Source: Odontocerum albicorne (taxonomy: Eukaryota; Arthropoda; Insecta; Trichoptera; Odontoceridae). Taken from it: a stretch of DNA of 64,000 bases. Under the pieces are notes generated by a model. That model saw nothing but the letters and a program-made list of their open reading frames with translations, did no database searches and had not been told where the DNA came from. Shown piece by piece: positions 52,616 through 63,320 of the stretch (positions are counted from its first letter, which is position 1; each line of letters opens with the position of its first letter). The position numbers and the translations under genes were made by a program. The stretch is from contig OX463859.1 in assembly GCA_949825065.1 (NCBI GenBank), forward strand, positions 27,111,847-27,175,846. Direction: 5' to 3'.

Positions 52616-54789
52616 ATATTACCAAAAAAATCAAGTGCAAGGATAATAATATAACGACACACGACAGATACAAATAAAAACATCTAAATATATTTTTAAT
52701 TCTGACGATTTTTTAAGTAAACTTTTCCAAAATTACTCACATCTTGGGGTATGGTGAGCAGTTGTTAATTATGAAGTTACTGGCTAGTCTAGAGTCACCT
52801 ACAAAATACTCAACCTCTGGTCCGGTGACATCTTGAACTCTTCACCTTTGGCTCCAGGTAACTGTCAGTGCATGGACAGCGGCCACACCCCGGAAGCTGC
52901 GTTGGCCTGCAGTCTAAACTTGGTAGAGGAACACACAAGATGATCATTTCTGCTTCTATGTTTTCCCTATCCTCTTTCCTTATCCCTCCAACTTCGATCC
53001 ACATAAATGTATCTCAAAATATTTTTAAGACAATCTTACTCTCACTTAACATCCACAATTAAACTCATCTTGAACTTAACCCCAAAATACTGTATGTTGG
53101 CAGCAGGGCTAACAATATGTTTGTACATGCATACAATTCCGAAAACCTTGAGCAGCTGTGATGCGAAACCACCGCACAATTTTTTTTCTCCAAAATTTAC
53201 TAAATAATTTGTGGTTCACAATGAAGAAGAAAAATAGCTCACTTCTATATACTCGTATTTAAGAAAATAAGTTTTATTAATTTAAACCTCTTTTGTATCA
53301 AAATCCTTTATTATCTAATTCAATATGTCAAAATTAGTACCTGCCACCCTATTCGTAATACCAACGATAAGTACTTGCATATTTATATACAAAATAAATT
53401 TTCCCTATCAAGAATGTGTTTTTGTTCGATATATTCATCTCAATATTCATTGGAAATATGACCTCACAAACCTGGTACGATTACCTAATTGAAGTTATAT
53501 CAGAGAAATTGTATGCGGAATTTCAATGTGGTCCTAATTCATATAGACTTGATTACTAATAGCGGAAACTGCGCATCTCGCATGGAATGTAATAGATGCA
53601 ATGCCAGATAGAAGCAATTACTCTATTCCATAATACATTGCAGCGGTGAAAATTATCTTTAGTCTGTTGGCATCAAATTTAAACAGATCACTAAGTTTGT
53701 CTAAGATGTATACAAAAATAATAACCAAAATAACATGCAACTGAAATGAGAGAGGTTTGGAAAGAACTGTGAAATTGGGATATTTTTGGATGCTTAATTC
53801 AAAACAGACCTAATTTATTTCTACATATTCGAAATCTATTTTTTTCCTTGGACAAATTTCCTATATAGTATACATTAATTAAATAAGGTATGTTACGTTA
53901 AATTACCAAAAAGGGAACATTTTATTGTGAATAAATACTTAATGGGATTATTCAAAACTCGTTTTATTCAAGTGAAATCACGTTTATCAATTTGTCTCTG
54001 TAGCGATGATTGTCAATTTAGTATAAAAATAAAATACTGCTAATCTAGTTGTTTAAATATATCTGGCGTCACTTTGTGGAACTCCATATTTAAGGGACTC
54101 TACTCCGGAAATTTGAAAAAATCGTTTTTTTTTCATATTCTTCAAGTTTTGACCTTTAAGAATACGTTCTCAAAAGAAAATATTAAAATTCTCAATATTT
54201 ACGAAGTAATAACTATAAATGAGGCAGCAATTATGCCGCGCCGGAATGACTCTGACAATTATCTCAAAACTTTAAACGCGTTTTTCTAGAAACTACTTTT
54301 TACAACCTTGTCGACATAAAATCTCAAGTTCTATTCAACAAATTGCCTTAAAATTTGATATGAAACTTTAATAAATGTGTTTCTATCGTTCCTACATTGA
54401 AAAATTAAAAACTATATTTTAACTATTTTTTAAAAATTAAAAAAGGTTAAAATATTTTTTTTCAGACAGCCGGCATTTTATGATTTTTTTCCCTTAGGTA
54501 CCAACTATAACGACATTATTTCTTATCAAGAAATTGTGTATGATTTTTGTTTCAGATTTACGAAAGGGTTGCAATCATGTTGACCAGCTCACCCCTTTTT
54601 TACGACAAGATGTGACAGCTGATAACATTTTGAATTTTCAATTTTTTTTTTTTTAATTTTTTTTTGTACATTCTCAAATCATAAATAAACAAACTGTAAA
54701 AAAACACATACGAATAATATTTTTTATTTTTTTTTATTTAGTTGAAAAAAAACGCCCGAAATTCACGCCTCCAGAGTAAAATAAATAGT
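52616..54789. other. no gene recognised
   Basis: A moderate-GC patch at 52740-52960 gives overlapping 64-codon frames on both strands without known domains. The remainder is AT-rich with long T-runs near 54635-54665. Confidence 0.35.
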
Positions 54790-54940
54790 AGCCCGGAGGT
54801 TGCGGGTTCGATCCCCGCTGGAACCCAGATTTTTTTAAATAGGATTCCAGCCTGGTTAACACTTAGGGCCTATAAAAACAGCTTTCTGGTTGGTTGGAAG
54901 AGATTGCCACATGGCAATAAACTCGCCAGGTAAAAAAAAT
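54790..54940 (+). mobile_element. SINE A, head truncated
   Basis: It begins inside the head (GCCCGGAGGTTGCGGGTTCG box B) and continues with CCCCGCTGGAACCCAG, ATTCCAGCCTGGTTAACAC, CCTATAAAAACAGC and GGTTGGTTGGAAGAGATTGC to CTCGCCAGG and an A-run. The box A half is missing. Confidence 0.85.
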
Positions 54941-56215
54941 ATATCCCTTTAATATAAAATTGAAACACGGTCACTTTGTTATATTCCTCTTTATTTATTG
55001 CAAATCATAATGCATATAAACACTTTATATGTTATCATCAGATGAATTGCTAAAATTTGAAGTATGTATTAATTACTTAATTATGCGTGTTGTTTATGGT
55101 AAAAGAGAATAAACTTGTCAATACTATTTGTTGTTTATGATACTTAGGGGAAATAGGTTTAGAAGAGGGGACGATGATAAATTTATCATAAATAATAAAA
55201 AAAAATCAATTTAATTTATCCTCTTCTCCGCTTCTAGCTCTATTCCTTCTTAGAACCATAAATAACAATATAGACACTTTTACCTTGTTTTATTTTTATA
55301 CTTTTGAAATGCATTGTAACATACAAAATATGAAGTAGAACAAAACAGTGATATTGTTTTAATTTTATGTTTATTATAAAACACAAAATGATATCGGATT
55401 TATAAAACAAACGTCTTGTGAATTTTACTATAGTTTATTTTTTTTCTAACTCCATTTTCAACACATCAATCTCTAACGAAATGTCTTTTTAAGTACAAAG
55501 TATTTTTTCAATAACCTTATTTTTTTTAATTGATATATTTCTTTTCGTAGAATGTTTGATATGCAGTTTGCACAAGGATCAATGTTATTAGATAATGCAT
55601 GCAGTCTATTAATAGGCGCATTGAATAGACCAGTATTCTATTGTGGATTGTACCAATATATCTATGCATGGATATGTACTCTATGAATTGCGCATATTCA
55701 TCTGGAATGGAGCCATTAATTATATCTGCCTAAAGCTTATATATTGACTAGATAAGCTTTATGACACAAAAGTCATTGTATAATCAACACATCAATTGTT
55801 ATATTCTATATAGTAAATAGACAAAAGAAAACTTATTAAAACAACTTAAAGGCTTTATTTTGTTACATTGCTGAGACGGTAAGATACAGACCGGAGTTGC
55901 TACGTTGATTGTTTAGAATTCTTATTTATTATTTTGTGAACATTAATAAAGATGGTGAATCTTACGAGTTAATTGCTACATCAAAATTTCTACAAACTAA
56001 CCAGCTTATCTTGGATAGATAAAGTTATTTAATTCCATGACAGATTTCACAAAAAAGATAATCCTTATTTCACATCATGTATAAAAAAAAACAGAATAGA
56101 TGCGTGTGACTCTCGCGTAGTGGAAGGAAAATTTCTAAGCTCCTAGGAAAAGTTGATTTTATGCATTGCTTTTTTTCCATTTGTTAACGTTTTTTTTTTA
56201 GGGTTAGGATGGTTA
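54941..56215. other. no gene recognised; AT-rich
   Basis: No frame or known repeat was seen. Confidence 0.35.
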
Positions 56216-56895
56216 TATGGAATTTAATTCATAAATTCTCTCTTAATTAAATAAAAACATATCCTTTTTTTATTTTGAATAATAAGTAATAATACTTTTA
56301 ATGATTTAAATAATAATATAATACACGTAATAATATTAAATTTATATTTTTTAATATTAAGTATAGTATGTACGAGTATATGAATATTTTTATGTTATTA
56401 TTGATTATTAAATTAATTATTTTTTTAATATTTATTTAATTATTATTTATTGTTATGTTATTTTTATTATATTATGAATAATATATTATATTCTTAATTA
56501 AATATATTATTAATAATATTATTATATTATTAATGAAATATATTAAAATTAATTATATTAAAATATTAATATAATAATTTATATTATAAAAATATATATT
56601 TTATTATTATTATATAATAAATATAAATTATGTATTAAAGAATTATTAAATAAAATAAAATAATTTCAAATAAAATAAAATTCATAAATGTTAAATATGT
56701 ATATATATTAAAATTAAAATAATTACAAAAAAAATATTTATTATTTTTAATTATAAATAACAAATAGTAATTTGATTAATAATATAGTATAATACACCAA
56801 ATGATATTAATTATTATTAATAATAAATGAATTATTAAAATTAAAATAATAATTTATTAATAAATAAAATATTTACTAATAATAATATAATACAC
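56216..56895. repeat. almost pure A/T low-complexity block
   Basis: Over about 680 bases G and C are rare, and TAATAATATT-like and ATTATTAAT-like words recur. Many of them are palindromic. Confidence 0.9.
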
Positions 56896-57149
56896 CGTTT
56901 CACTTTTCGTGACGTTCAGACCAATTTGTCCTACCGCGCCAATATAACTCACTTCAAAAATTGTATTCTCCAGGTAAGTTCATACCAAATGTGTTTTTCT
57001 TAACATATGCAGATTTTCTTAACATATAAAAACTTTGGATTTTATCTTATGTGGGGATAAATTAAAGGAAACTTTTTAGTTTCCTTGTGATACATGGTAT
57101 ATAATTATTTTATATAAATTATAATTTTGTAATTTGCTTTATCAAACAC

Positions 57150-57320
57150 TATTTATTTCACTTTATGTAACGGTATAAAGAAAGTCTTGTTTGTGCTCCC
57201 CTGCTAATGAGGTGAAAACCTTGAAACCGGTATGGTTATACCGTTATGTACAGTTGAATAAACAGTGTATGATAAAACAAATTAAAATGTATTTAAACCT
57301 CCACAATGTTAATGCCTTAA
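57150..57320 (+). mobile_element. Penelope pseudo-LTR cluster, inverted scrap plus direct copy
   Basis: An inverted scrap (57150-57180: minus strand CTTTATACCGTTACATAAAG) meets a direct copy: CTTGTTTGTGCTCCCCTGC, TAATGAGGTGAAAACC, TTGAAACCGGTATGG, TTATACCGTTATG. The 3' tail GTATGATAAAACAAATTAAA, CCTCCACAATGTTAATGCCT follows. The core reads CTGCTAA here, so a ribozyme would be inactive. Confidence 0.75.
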
Positions 57321-57884
57321 CTTTAAATAATATAATAAATTAAAATTGTTGAATAATTTCATAAAAAATATACTATAACCACTTGAAGTCGAAGTATTTG
57401 AGAGTACATGAAATTTGAATGTATTGCGTGTGTAGCTTTATAAGGCACTTGATGACTAGCCTTTGTTAATTAAAGTTTATGATTACATGAATATTTATTA
57501 TAATGAACAGTGCACACATACTCGTACACTACACTACACCTAAAGCTGAATTAAAGTATTTCTAGCTCATATTGGAAGATCTATAAAGGTTGCTATGTAA
57601 TTCTTCTTCATCATTAAGTTTTCAGCCGTTGTCTTACCAAATATGTTTTTCCTAACATATGCAGATATGGATATCTACTTAATTTAATAACTGTAGGCAC
57701 TTCCTTCATATCCTTAATTTTTAATTAAAAATATTTATTTTGATATATTTTTTCAAATCTTTGAATAATAATGGATCCGAGTGTAGAAATAGAGCAGGTT
57801 TGAAGAAATTTCGATCTCGAAATAGCGCTTTATAAATTCTTATTTTATTATTATTAAAAAAAAAACTCTAATCTGTTCAAATTT
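57321..57884. other. no gene recognised
   Basis: At 57585-57660 the phrase GTTTTCAGCCGTTGTCTTAC, CAAATATGTTTTTCCTAACA resembles 40390-40445. Confidence 0.35.
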
Positions 57885-57965
57885 TCATCCTTAACGAGTC
57901 ATATTTCCATTCCATATAACAGTACAGAACATACCTATACATAGCACTTGATCATTTCGTATTTT
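57885..57965 (-). pseudogene. RTE-like LINE fragment (between RT and tail)
   Basis: The minus strand gives MIKCYV, a stop, VCSVLLYGMEI, a stop, LVKDENLNRLE. This follows the pattern ..IKCYV.SVLLYG.E.W.L...DE..L...E of RTE-like elements. Confidence 0.6.
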
Positions 57966-57973
57966 TATAGCAG

Positions 57974-58020
57974 AAGAATGTCTTCATGTTGACATTCTTC
58001 AACAACATGAAGACATTCTT
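57974..58020. repeat. 18-bp inverted repeat hairpin
   Basis: AAGAATGTCTTCATGTTG and its exact reverse complement CAACATGAAGACATTCTT are separated by 11 bases. Confidence 0.85.
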
Positions 58021-58597
58021 CAACCTCTAAACGAGTATGGCCGTACGGCTAGTGAATTTTTACCTCAAGAGAGTACGGACGTACACGGCACGTCGCATGT
58101 TTTTATTCCCGAAACATGAATTTATCCATAAAATGGACATGGCTCAAATGTTTTTATCTATTCAATTATTTTGTATATGGCGGCCGCAATTATGTTATGT
58201 ATATTACTTACAAAATCTACTTTTTATTTTACTTACAAAATCATTTTTTTATTTTGTTACAAAATCCCACTCGCTTAATGCTGCCTCCGCTTTCTCAATT
58301 CTGCATTTTACTTCGATGACATGATCAAGCTTTCGTTATTTTGCTGCCGAGAAATTTAAAAAGTTTAACCCTCTATCTATTTTGTCTGTTGATTACAAGT
58401 GATGATCCAAATTGATTGTCACTGAATATCATAATTTTTTTTTCGTTATGTTTTATAATATATTCATCAATCTATCTCAAATGGAAGGTATTTAGCTAAT
58501 GCATTTTACAAGCACTATTTTTTTAATGTGAAACTTGAGTTCTTCTTGTATGAATAGTACAAAAGTTCCTGACAACACAACGCAGGATCTAACGGTG
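58021..58597. other. no gene recognised
   Basis: Frames of 95 and 67 codons (58037-58324) overlap each other and have no known domain. Confidence 0.35.
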
Positions 58598-59140
58598 CAT
58601 GTTGGATACTACTAAAAGGGACCGCAAACTTAATGAGTCGATACGTGCCCAAACAAAAATTGAATATATTATAGAGATTGCAATTAGACTCAAGTGGAAA
58701 TGGGCTGGGCACATCGTACGAAAAACGTACAGTACTGTTCGACGGTAAGTAATACACACCGGGCTTAAGAAAGAGACTGTCGGCAAACTTCGGCTTTGTA
58801 GAGCTTCGCCTCTGTCCCTAGAACGCTTCAAAACGACTGACAAATCGTGACGGAACACGTGTATGAATGACAGAGACGGCGCTCTATAAAGCCAAAGTTA
58901 GACGATTATGACCGACAGTCTCTTTCTTAAGTCCGATGTGTATTACTTACCGCCGTGTACTGTATCATCGTTTGACGTATGATGTAATCCAGTGGTACCC
59001 AATAGACAGAATGAGGCTTCTTAGAAGACCGAAGACACGCTGGGTGAACAAAATATATAACCAAACAGTGATTTCGTGACAGAAGTTTTCAAAGGACAAG
59101 ATTTCTCGAAAATAACTTGGAACGATGAATGTACGCTATA
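58598..59140 (+). pseudogene. RTE-like LINE tail split by a MITE
   Basis: Left of the MITE, one frame reads MLDTTKRDRKLNESIRAQTK, IEYIIEIAIRLKWKWAGHIV, RKTYSTV. Right of it, WYPIDRMRLLRRPKTRWVNK and IYNQTVIS continue (58990-59080). This is the RTE tail order ML...RDR..NE.IR..TKV.D.......LKW.WAGH..R and GRP.TRW.D. The reading resumes after removing 58743-58952, with some loss. Confidence 0.8.
58743..58952. mobile_element. 210-bp MITE with 41-bp inverted ends
   Basis: CGGTAAGTAATACACACCGG plus the next 21 bases (58743-58783) recur inverted at 58912-58952 with two mismatches. A short GTACTGT lies just outside both ends and could be the target duplication. The interior has no coding sequence. 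The superfamily is not clear. Confidence 0.8.
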
Positions 59141-59791
59141 GTTCGAAAATTCTTGAATAGGAAAATTCTAAAATTTGCCCCAATACAACCTTATGTAATG
59201 TATTTACCTAAATAACTTGCTATTTATTAGAATTGAGGTTTATATTAAAGTTGATAAAATAATTAAAATGACTGAACATCGTTACAAGGTTGTATTGGGA
59301 CAAATTTGTGAGCTGTCACAGGACTCATCCTAGAATTTCGGAACTATAATAAAAATGATTTTTGTCAACCACAAAAAATTTGGTTAAAATTGAAAACAAC
59401 ATTAATTTTTTTTCAAATTTTGTATATAATCACAAGTGCTCCTGTATACAATATTATAATTTTATGTCATTTAATTTTCTCATAAAACATATAATTATAA
59501 TGACGATACGAAGGAGGACGAATTTCTTATCCCGTTTCGTAATATTATAGAAAGTGTCTGAGAAAGTTACTACTTTGGTGAGATTAAATTTTAAATTACC
59601 ACTTATGTCATGAACGCCGTGTATCTGCTCTGTGGGTGGTGAAAATATTTATAATCGAAAACAGGGTGTTCATTATGTACCTACGCATATTTTCAATTTA
59701 TTGGACCTAATGGAAATGTTTGATATATTCACACAGGGGACTCTAAATTAATTTAAATTGTCGTGCTCTTCTTATTGATATACAAATACAA
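59141..59791. other. no gene recognised
   Basis: CAAGGTTGTATTGGGACAAA (59284) is an inverted relative of TTTGCCCCAATACAACCTTA (59174). The two form a 19-20-base inverted pair about 90 bases apart. Confidence 0.45.
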
Positions 59792-60062
59792 TCACGTCAT
59801 TTTCCTGTCGGGATAAGCAGAGAAGACATAGCGCAAGAATTTACTATATTTTACGATTTGACACATCATTTGTATTTCTTTTGTTTTGTTTAGTCTTTCT
59901 TCATACATTTGTTGCACGTAGCATAACCATTTAAAAATGTTCTTCTCAATCTTACTCAATACATTCACATTCATCTTTAATCACTTCTTTCCGTATTCTG
60001 TCCTATCTTGTCATCTTATGAATTATTCTCAGTACACGCATTTCTACAACATTTATTGAACT
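59792..60062 (-). pseudogene. RTE-like LINE tail
   Basis: The frames give VEMRVLRIIHKMTR, DRIRKEVIKDE, VNVLSKIEKNIFKWLCYVQQ, MYEERLNKTKEIQ and, at the end, VFSAYPDRKMT. This is a nearly complete tail from the E(M)R(M)LR motif to the SAYP end, with a frameshift near 59970. Confidence 0.75.
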
Positions 60063-60105
60063 CGTTTCCGTTATTTTCCATGTCTACATTTCACTCCAAT
60101 ACAAC

Positions 60106-60481
60106 TGTGGCGGTCGCACACGCGGTCAATGACCGATGAAATGACCTTTGCATTCCTTAGCAATGCAAAACAAACAAATACAAAGTCCACGCGCCAGTCA
60201 TTCAACTCATAGCCGACGCGGAGCGCATTCCATGCTAGAGCGAGAACGCACCACATCTGTCGCGCCAGTTCCGTAAATAAATTATCACCTACATACAACA
60301 TTAATCGTTTTGCGAATGCAGAAACGAGACGAAGGATATCTTGCTCGCATTTCCGCACACACGCGGGAATAGTATAAATACCTACGTTTACTAATAAAAA
60401 CTCTTTCCGCATTGCGATCGAAAACGTGTTTTATGTATCAACAAATCATCATCATCTCTCCCTTAAGGACTTAGCTCCTAA
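60106..60481 (+). repeat. solo LTR, CsRn1-type Gypsy
   Basis: It runs from TGTGGCGGTCGCACACGCGG to TTAGCTCCTAA with ACAAC on both sides (60101-60105 and 60482-60486). It is about 45 bases shorter than the copy at 30380, and both contain TATAAATACCTACGTT and CATCATCATCTC. Confidence 0.9.
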
Positions 60482-60689
60482 ACAACAAAATAAATTTTAA
60501 AATACCGTTTTAGACTACCATTTTATCAAGGTTCCGCGTATAGGTCAAATATTTATCAAAACCCGTCAATATTGAAGTCAAACACTGGTAAAAAACATCA
60601 AATAATATTGAGTAAAGAAAATGGTATAAAGCATCACGCCGTTTTACTGCTAGCGTAAACAGAGAGAAGATGGCACTATCTTTCTATCT

Positions 60690-61012
60690 CAACACAAATA
60701 TTTCGCCTCTTCCACATCCATAAACCTTCTCATACAGATCCTACGATTTTTCTTACTTTCACCCTTTCAAAATATCATTCATTTGATCTAAACATACTTT
60801 CCTTGGCCTTTCTCTACCACGCCTTCTACTCACATTTGCACTGTTTATTTGTTTTATTACATTTTCTTCATTTGTTCGTTCAACGTGCAAACAATCTCAG
60901 AGAGATCATTTAATTTTACTCGACACATTCACCTTAATTTCTTATTCACTTCTAATTACTTCATTCCGTGTTTTAACTAACATTGCACCCCATGTATTAT
61001 TTATTCTGAGTA
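60690..61012 (-). pseudogene. RTE-like LINE tail
   Basis: The minus strand gives EMRVLRINNTWGAMLVKTRN, EVIRSE, VNVSSKIK, RRRGRERPRKVCLDQMNDIL and a CMR.(F)MDVEEAK-like end (TTTATGGATGTGGAAGAGGC). It repeats the content of 59792-60062 on the same strand, so the two are separate insertions or a duplication, separated by the solo LTR. Confidence 0.75.
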
Positions 61013-61240
61013 CACGCATTTCTGTAGTATATCTTCCCCTCTTTTTTAGTTGTTTTGCATGATCATGTTACAATCCCACTGCGCAAAAATGTTTCTATAT
61101 ATAGGCATGCATAAAAATGTGTAAGTAAATGCACGCACTCAAGATACACGGTAATGAAAAAAAAATCATTGGATTAAACGATTAGAAAAAGTTGTATAAT
61201 ATTCTAATAAACATCTTTACGGAGTCTTTTTCTTCTTATG
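61013..61240. other. short AT-rich spacer
   Basis: It contains TATATATAGGCATGCATA and no recognisable frame. Confidence 0.3.
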
Positions 61241-61340
61241 CAACTAAATCTTGCGAACTGTTGCTAAATCTTGCGAAACGCAACTAAATCTTGCGAACTG
61301 TTGCTAAATTATGCGAAATGCAACTAAATCTTGCGAAATG
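61241..61340. repeat. 20-bp tandem array x5 with two alternating unit types
   Basis: CAACTAAATCTTGCGAACTG alternates with TTGCTAAATCTTGCGAAACG, so the higher-order unit is 40 bases. Confidence 0.9.
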
Positions 61341-61960
61341 CGGAATGCCAGCTAATTCTCCAAGTTTTGGATGGCCTGCCTGATGAGTAGAAAACCTTCT
61401 TCGTTGCCTACTCCATATTACTGTCTTTTGTGTCATAGACCCATCCTATTTCATAGTATTTTTATAATGCAAATGGTAGGATTTTTAACTCAGATGTTCT
61501 TAAATAGGCCATGGTTTTGGTGTAGCAGACACAGATTTTGTATATCCGTGATTTGGTTTTAAAGTTAAATTATTTGTTTTTTCCTTGAACACTCCGATGT
61601 AGTTTTATTAAAGTTTATTTCAAGTTTTAAATTAAATATGCAAATCACTACCCTGCCTTACTAGATGTTTACCTATTCCAAAGAAGGTTGTTTAAAAAAA
61701 ATACATATATTTATATATAAAACCGATACATAGAGAAATCCCAAATAATTTTTTTTTCTTCATATAATTAATTCACACTTGAAAATGAGCATTTAAATTA
61801 GAAACACTCATTTTACAGAGGATCCATTACTGATTTGTAGGTACAAAATAACAATCATAAATTCACATAAATCAAGGAAAAAGGAAACTACACATTAATT
61901 ATTTTTCCATTGCATTGCTGTTGCAGCTCCATAATTTGTCCAATTGTTTTATTATACAAA
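61341..61960. other. no gene recognised
   Basis: A 63-codon plus-strand frame (61371-61562) has no known domain. Confidence 0.35.
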
Positions 61961-62160
61961 TAAACTGATTTGTTAAACACATGTGACCTAACCCAGGGTT
62001 TATAAACTGATTAGTTAAACACATGTGACCTAGCCCAGGGTTTATAGCCTAATAAGTAAAACACCTGTGACCTAACCCAGGGTTTCGATTTCGATTACCG
62101 TTGGTGTTCAACATTTTTTTTTTTAAATCTCCAGTCTAGTTTTCACTTAAAGTTTCTGTC
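61961..62160 (+). repeat. 42-bp tandem array x3 leading into a SINE body
   Basis: TAAACTGATT.GTTAAACACA, TGTGACCTAACCCAGGGTTT occurs at 61961, 62003 and (changed) 62045. The last copy runs into box-B-like TTCGATTTCGATTACCG, a T-run and CTCCAGTCTAGTTTTCACTT, the SINE A body. This is another array expanded from the head of a SINE. Confidence 0.75.
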
Positions 62161-62589
62161 ACATCACTGTGATTAGTTTTTAATTATTATTATTTTATTA
62201 AAAAAAACACTTATAGAACATCAATGATGTTTTTTACACAACACATATAATTCAAAAATGATACCAGTAATTAAAATCCAAATGATAAGTGACCATTTTA
62301 TACACACTTCTGTCATGTCAGCTAATCAATGAAAATATCACTTATTATATAAAATGAAACACTTATTACATAATTAATTCAACCACCATCCTCCTTAGCT
62401 TTGAAAGTGTTGAAATACTCATAAATATGTTCACACTTCAGTGCAAACATACTCGTATATGAAAAGAAATTGCCGTACATACATAAGCCTGCCAGATTGT
62501 ACTCCATAACGAAAGTCTGTCATAATTTAACAATGTGTTTCTAGTCGGTTGGAAGAGATTTTCAAATATCTATAAACTAGGCAGGTTAC
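62161..62589. other. no gene recognised; SINE A tail scrap
   Basis: GTCGGTTGGAAGAGATTTTC and AAACTAGGCAGGTT (62544-62590) are a decayed SINE A tail in plus orientation. Confidence 0.45.
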
Positions 62590-62945
62590 ACTGTGGATAA
62601 GTATCATCATCATCATAACGTGTAGCTCATGACTGACAATTGTGACTCCCACAATAGCTTCTGAAGACTCATCTACATTATTTCCTGAAGTCTGTGTCTC
62701 GAAGGGCAGTTATTGAGGGTAGTCCAGTTGCGTATTTTACTTGGTCAGTCCAAGGCATTGAGATTCTTCCTTTTGTGCGTCGTTCTTCCCCGCCTTCAGT
62801 GACTACACATCTCTCTTTGGCCTCGGGCAATGTGCCCAAAGAATTGGAGGACTCGTCGAAGGCATATTGTCGACAATCTATCGGTAATTCTCAGTTCTTC
62901 AAGAATGGAGGCGTTAGTTCGTCTGACTGTCCATGCTGTATAATA
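62590..62945 (-). pseudogene. RTE-like LINE tail with (ATG)n 3' end
   Basis: The minus strand gives LRITDRLSTICLRRVLQFFG, HIARG, a frameshift, then a GRISMPWTDQVKYAT-like segment, and ends in ATGATGATGATGATA. L..TDRL...I..RVLQFFGHIAR...RP..RW.DQ is a well-known RTE tail variant, and the trinucleotide end is typical of the clade. It represents a different RTE subfamily from 60690. Confidence 0.75.
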
Positions 62946-62954
62946 CAAAGTACA

Positions 62955-63320
62955 ATTTGTAATTTGTTATATCGAACACTGTTTATTCCACTTTATATAA
63001 CGGTAAAATCCTACCGGTTTCAAGGTTTTCACCTCATCATCAGGAAAGTACAAACAATACTTGTTTGTGCTACCCTGATGATGAGTGGAAAACCTTGAAA
63101 CCGGTAGGGTTATACCGTTACATAAAGTGAAATCAGTAGGGTTTTACTGTTGCATAAAGTAAACAAGTATTGTTCGTGCTCCTCGGATGATGAGGAGAAA
63201 ATCTTGAGACCGGTTGGGTTATACCTGTGCATAAAATAGAATACACAGTGTATGATAAAACAAATTGCAATGTATTTAAACATCCACAATGTTAATGCCT
63301 TAACTATAAATAATATACAA
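62955..63320 (+). mobile_element. Penelope pseudo-LTR cluster: one inverted, two direct
   Basis: An inverted copy (62965-63050) meets a direct copy (63056-63135) at a palindromic junction ACAAACAATACTTGTTTGT. A second direct copy follows (63155-63240). Then the shared 3' tail GTATGATAAAACAAATTGCA, CATCCACAATGTTAATGCCT appears. The inverted copy and the first direct copy keep CTGATGA and GAAA cores, while the third reads CGGATGA and GAGA. No endonuclease or RT is present. Confidence 0.8.

Noticed and set aside
58037..58324. 95-codon ORF beginning MAVRLVNFYL
   Set aside because: It overlaps a second frame of similar quality and shows no conserved domain.
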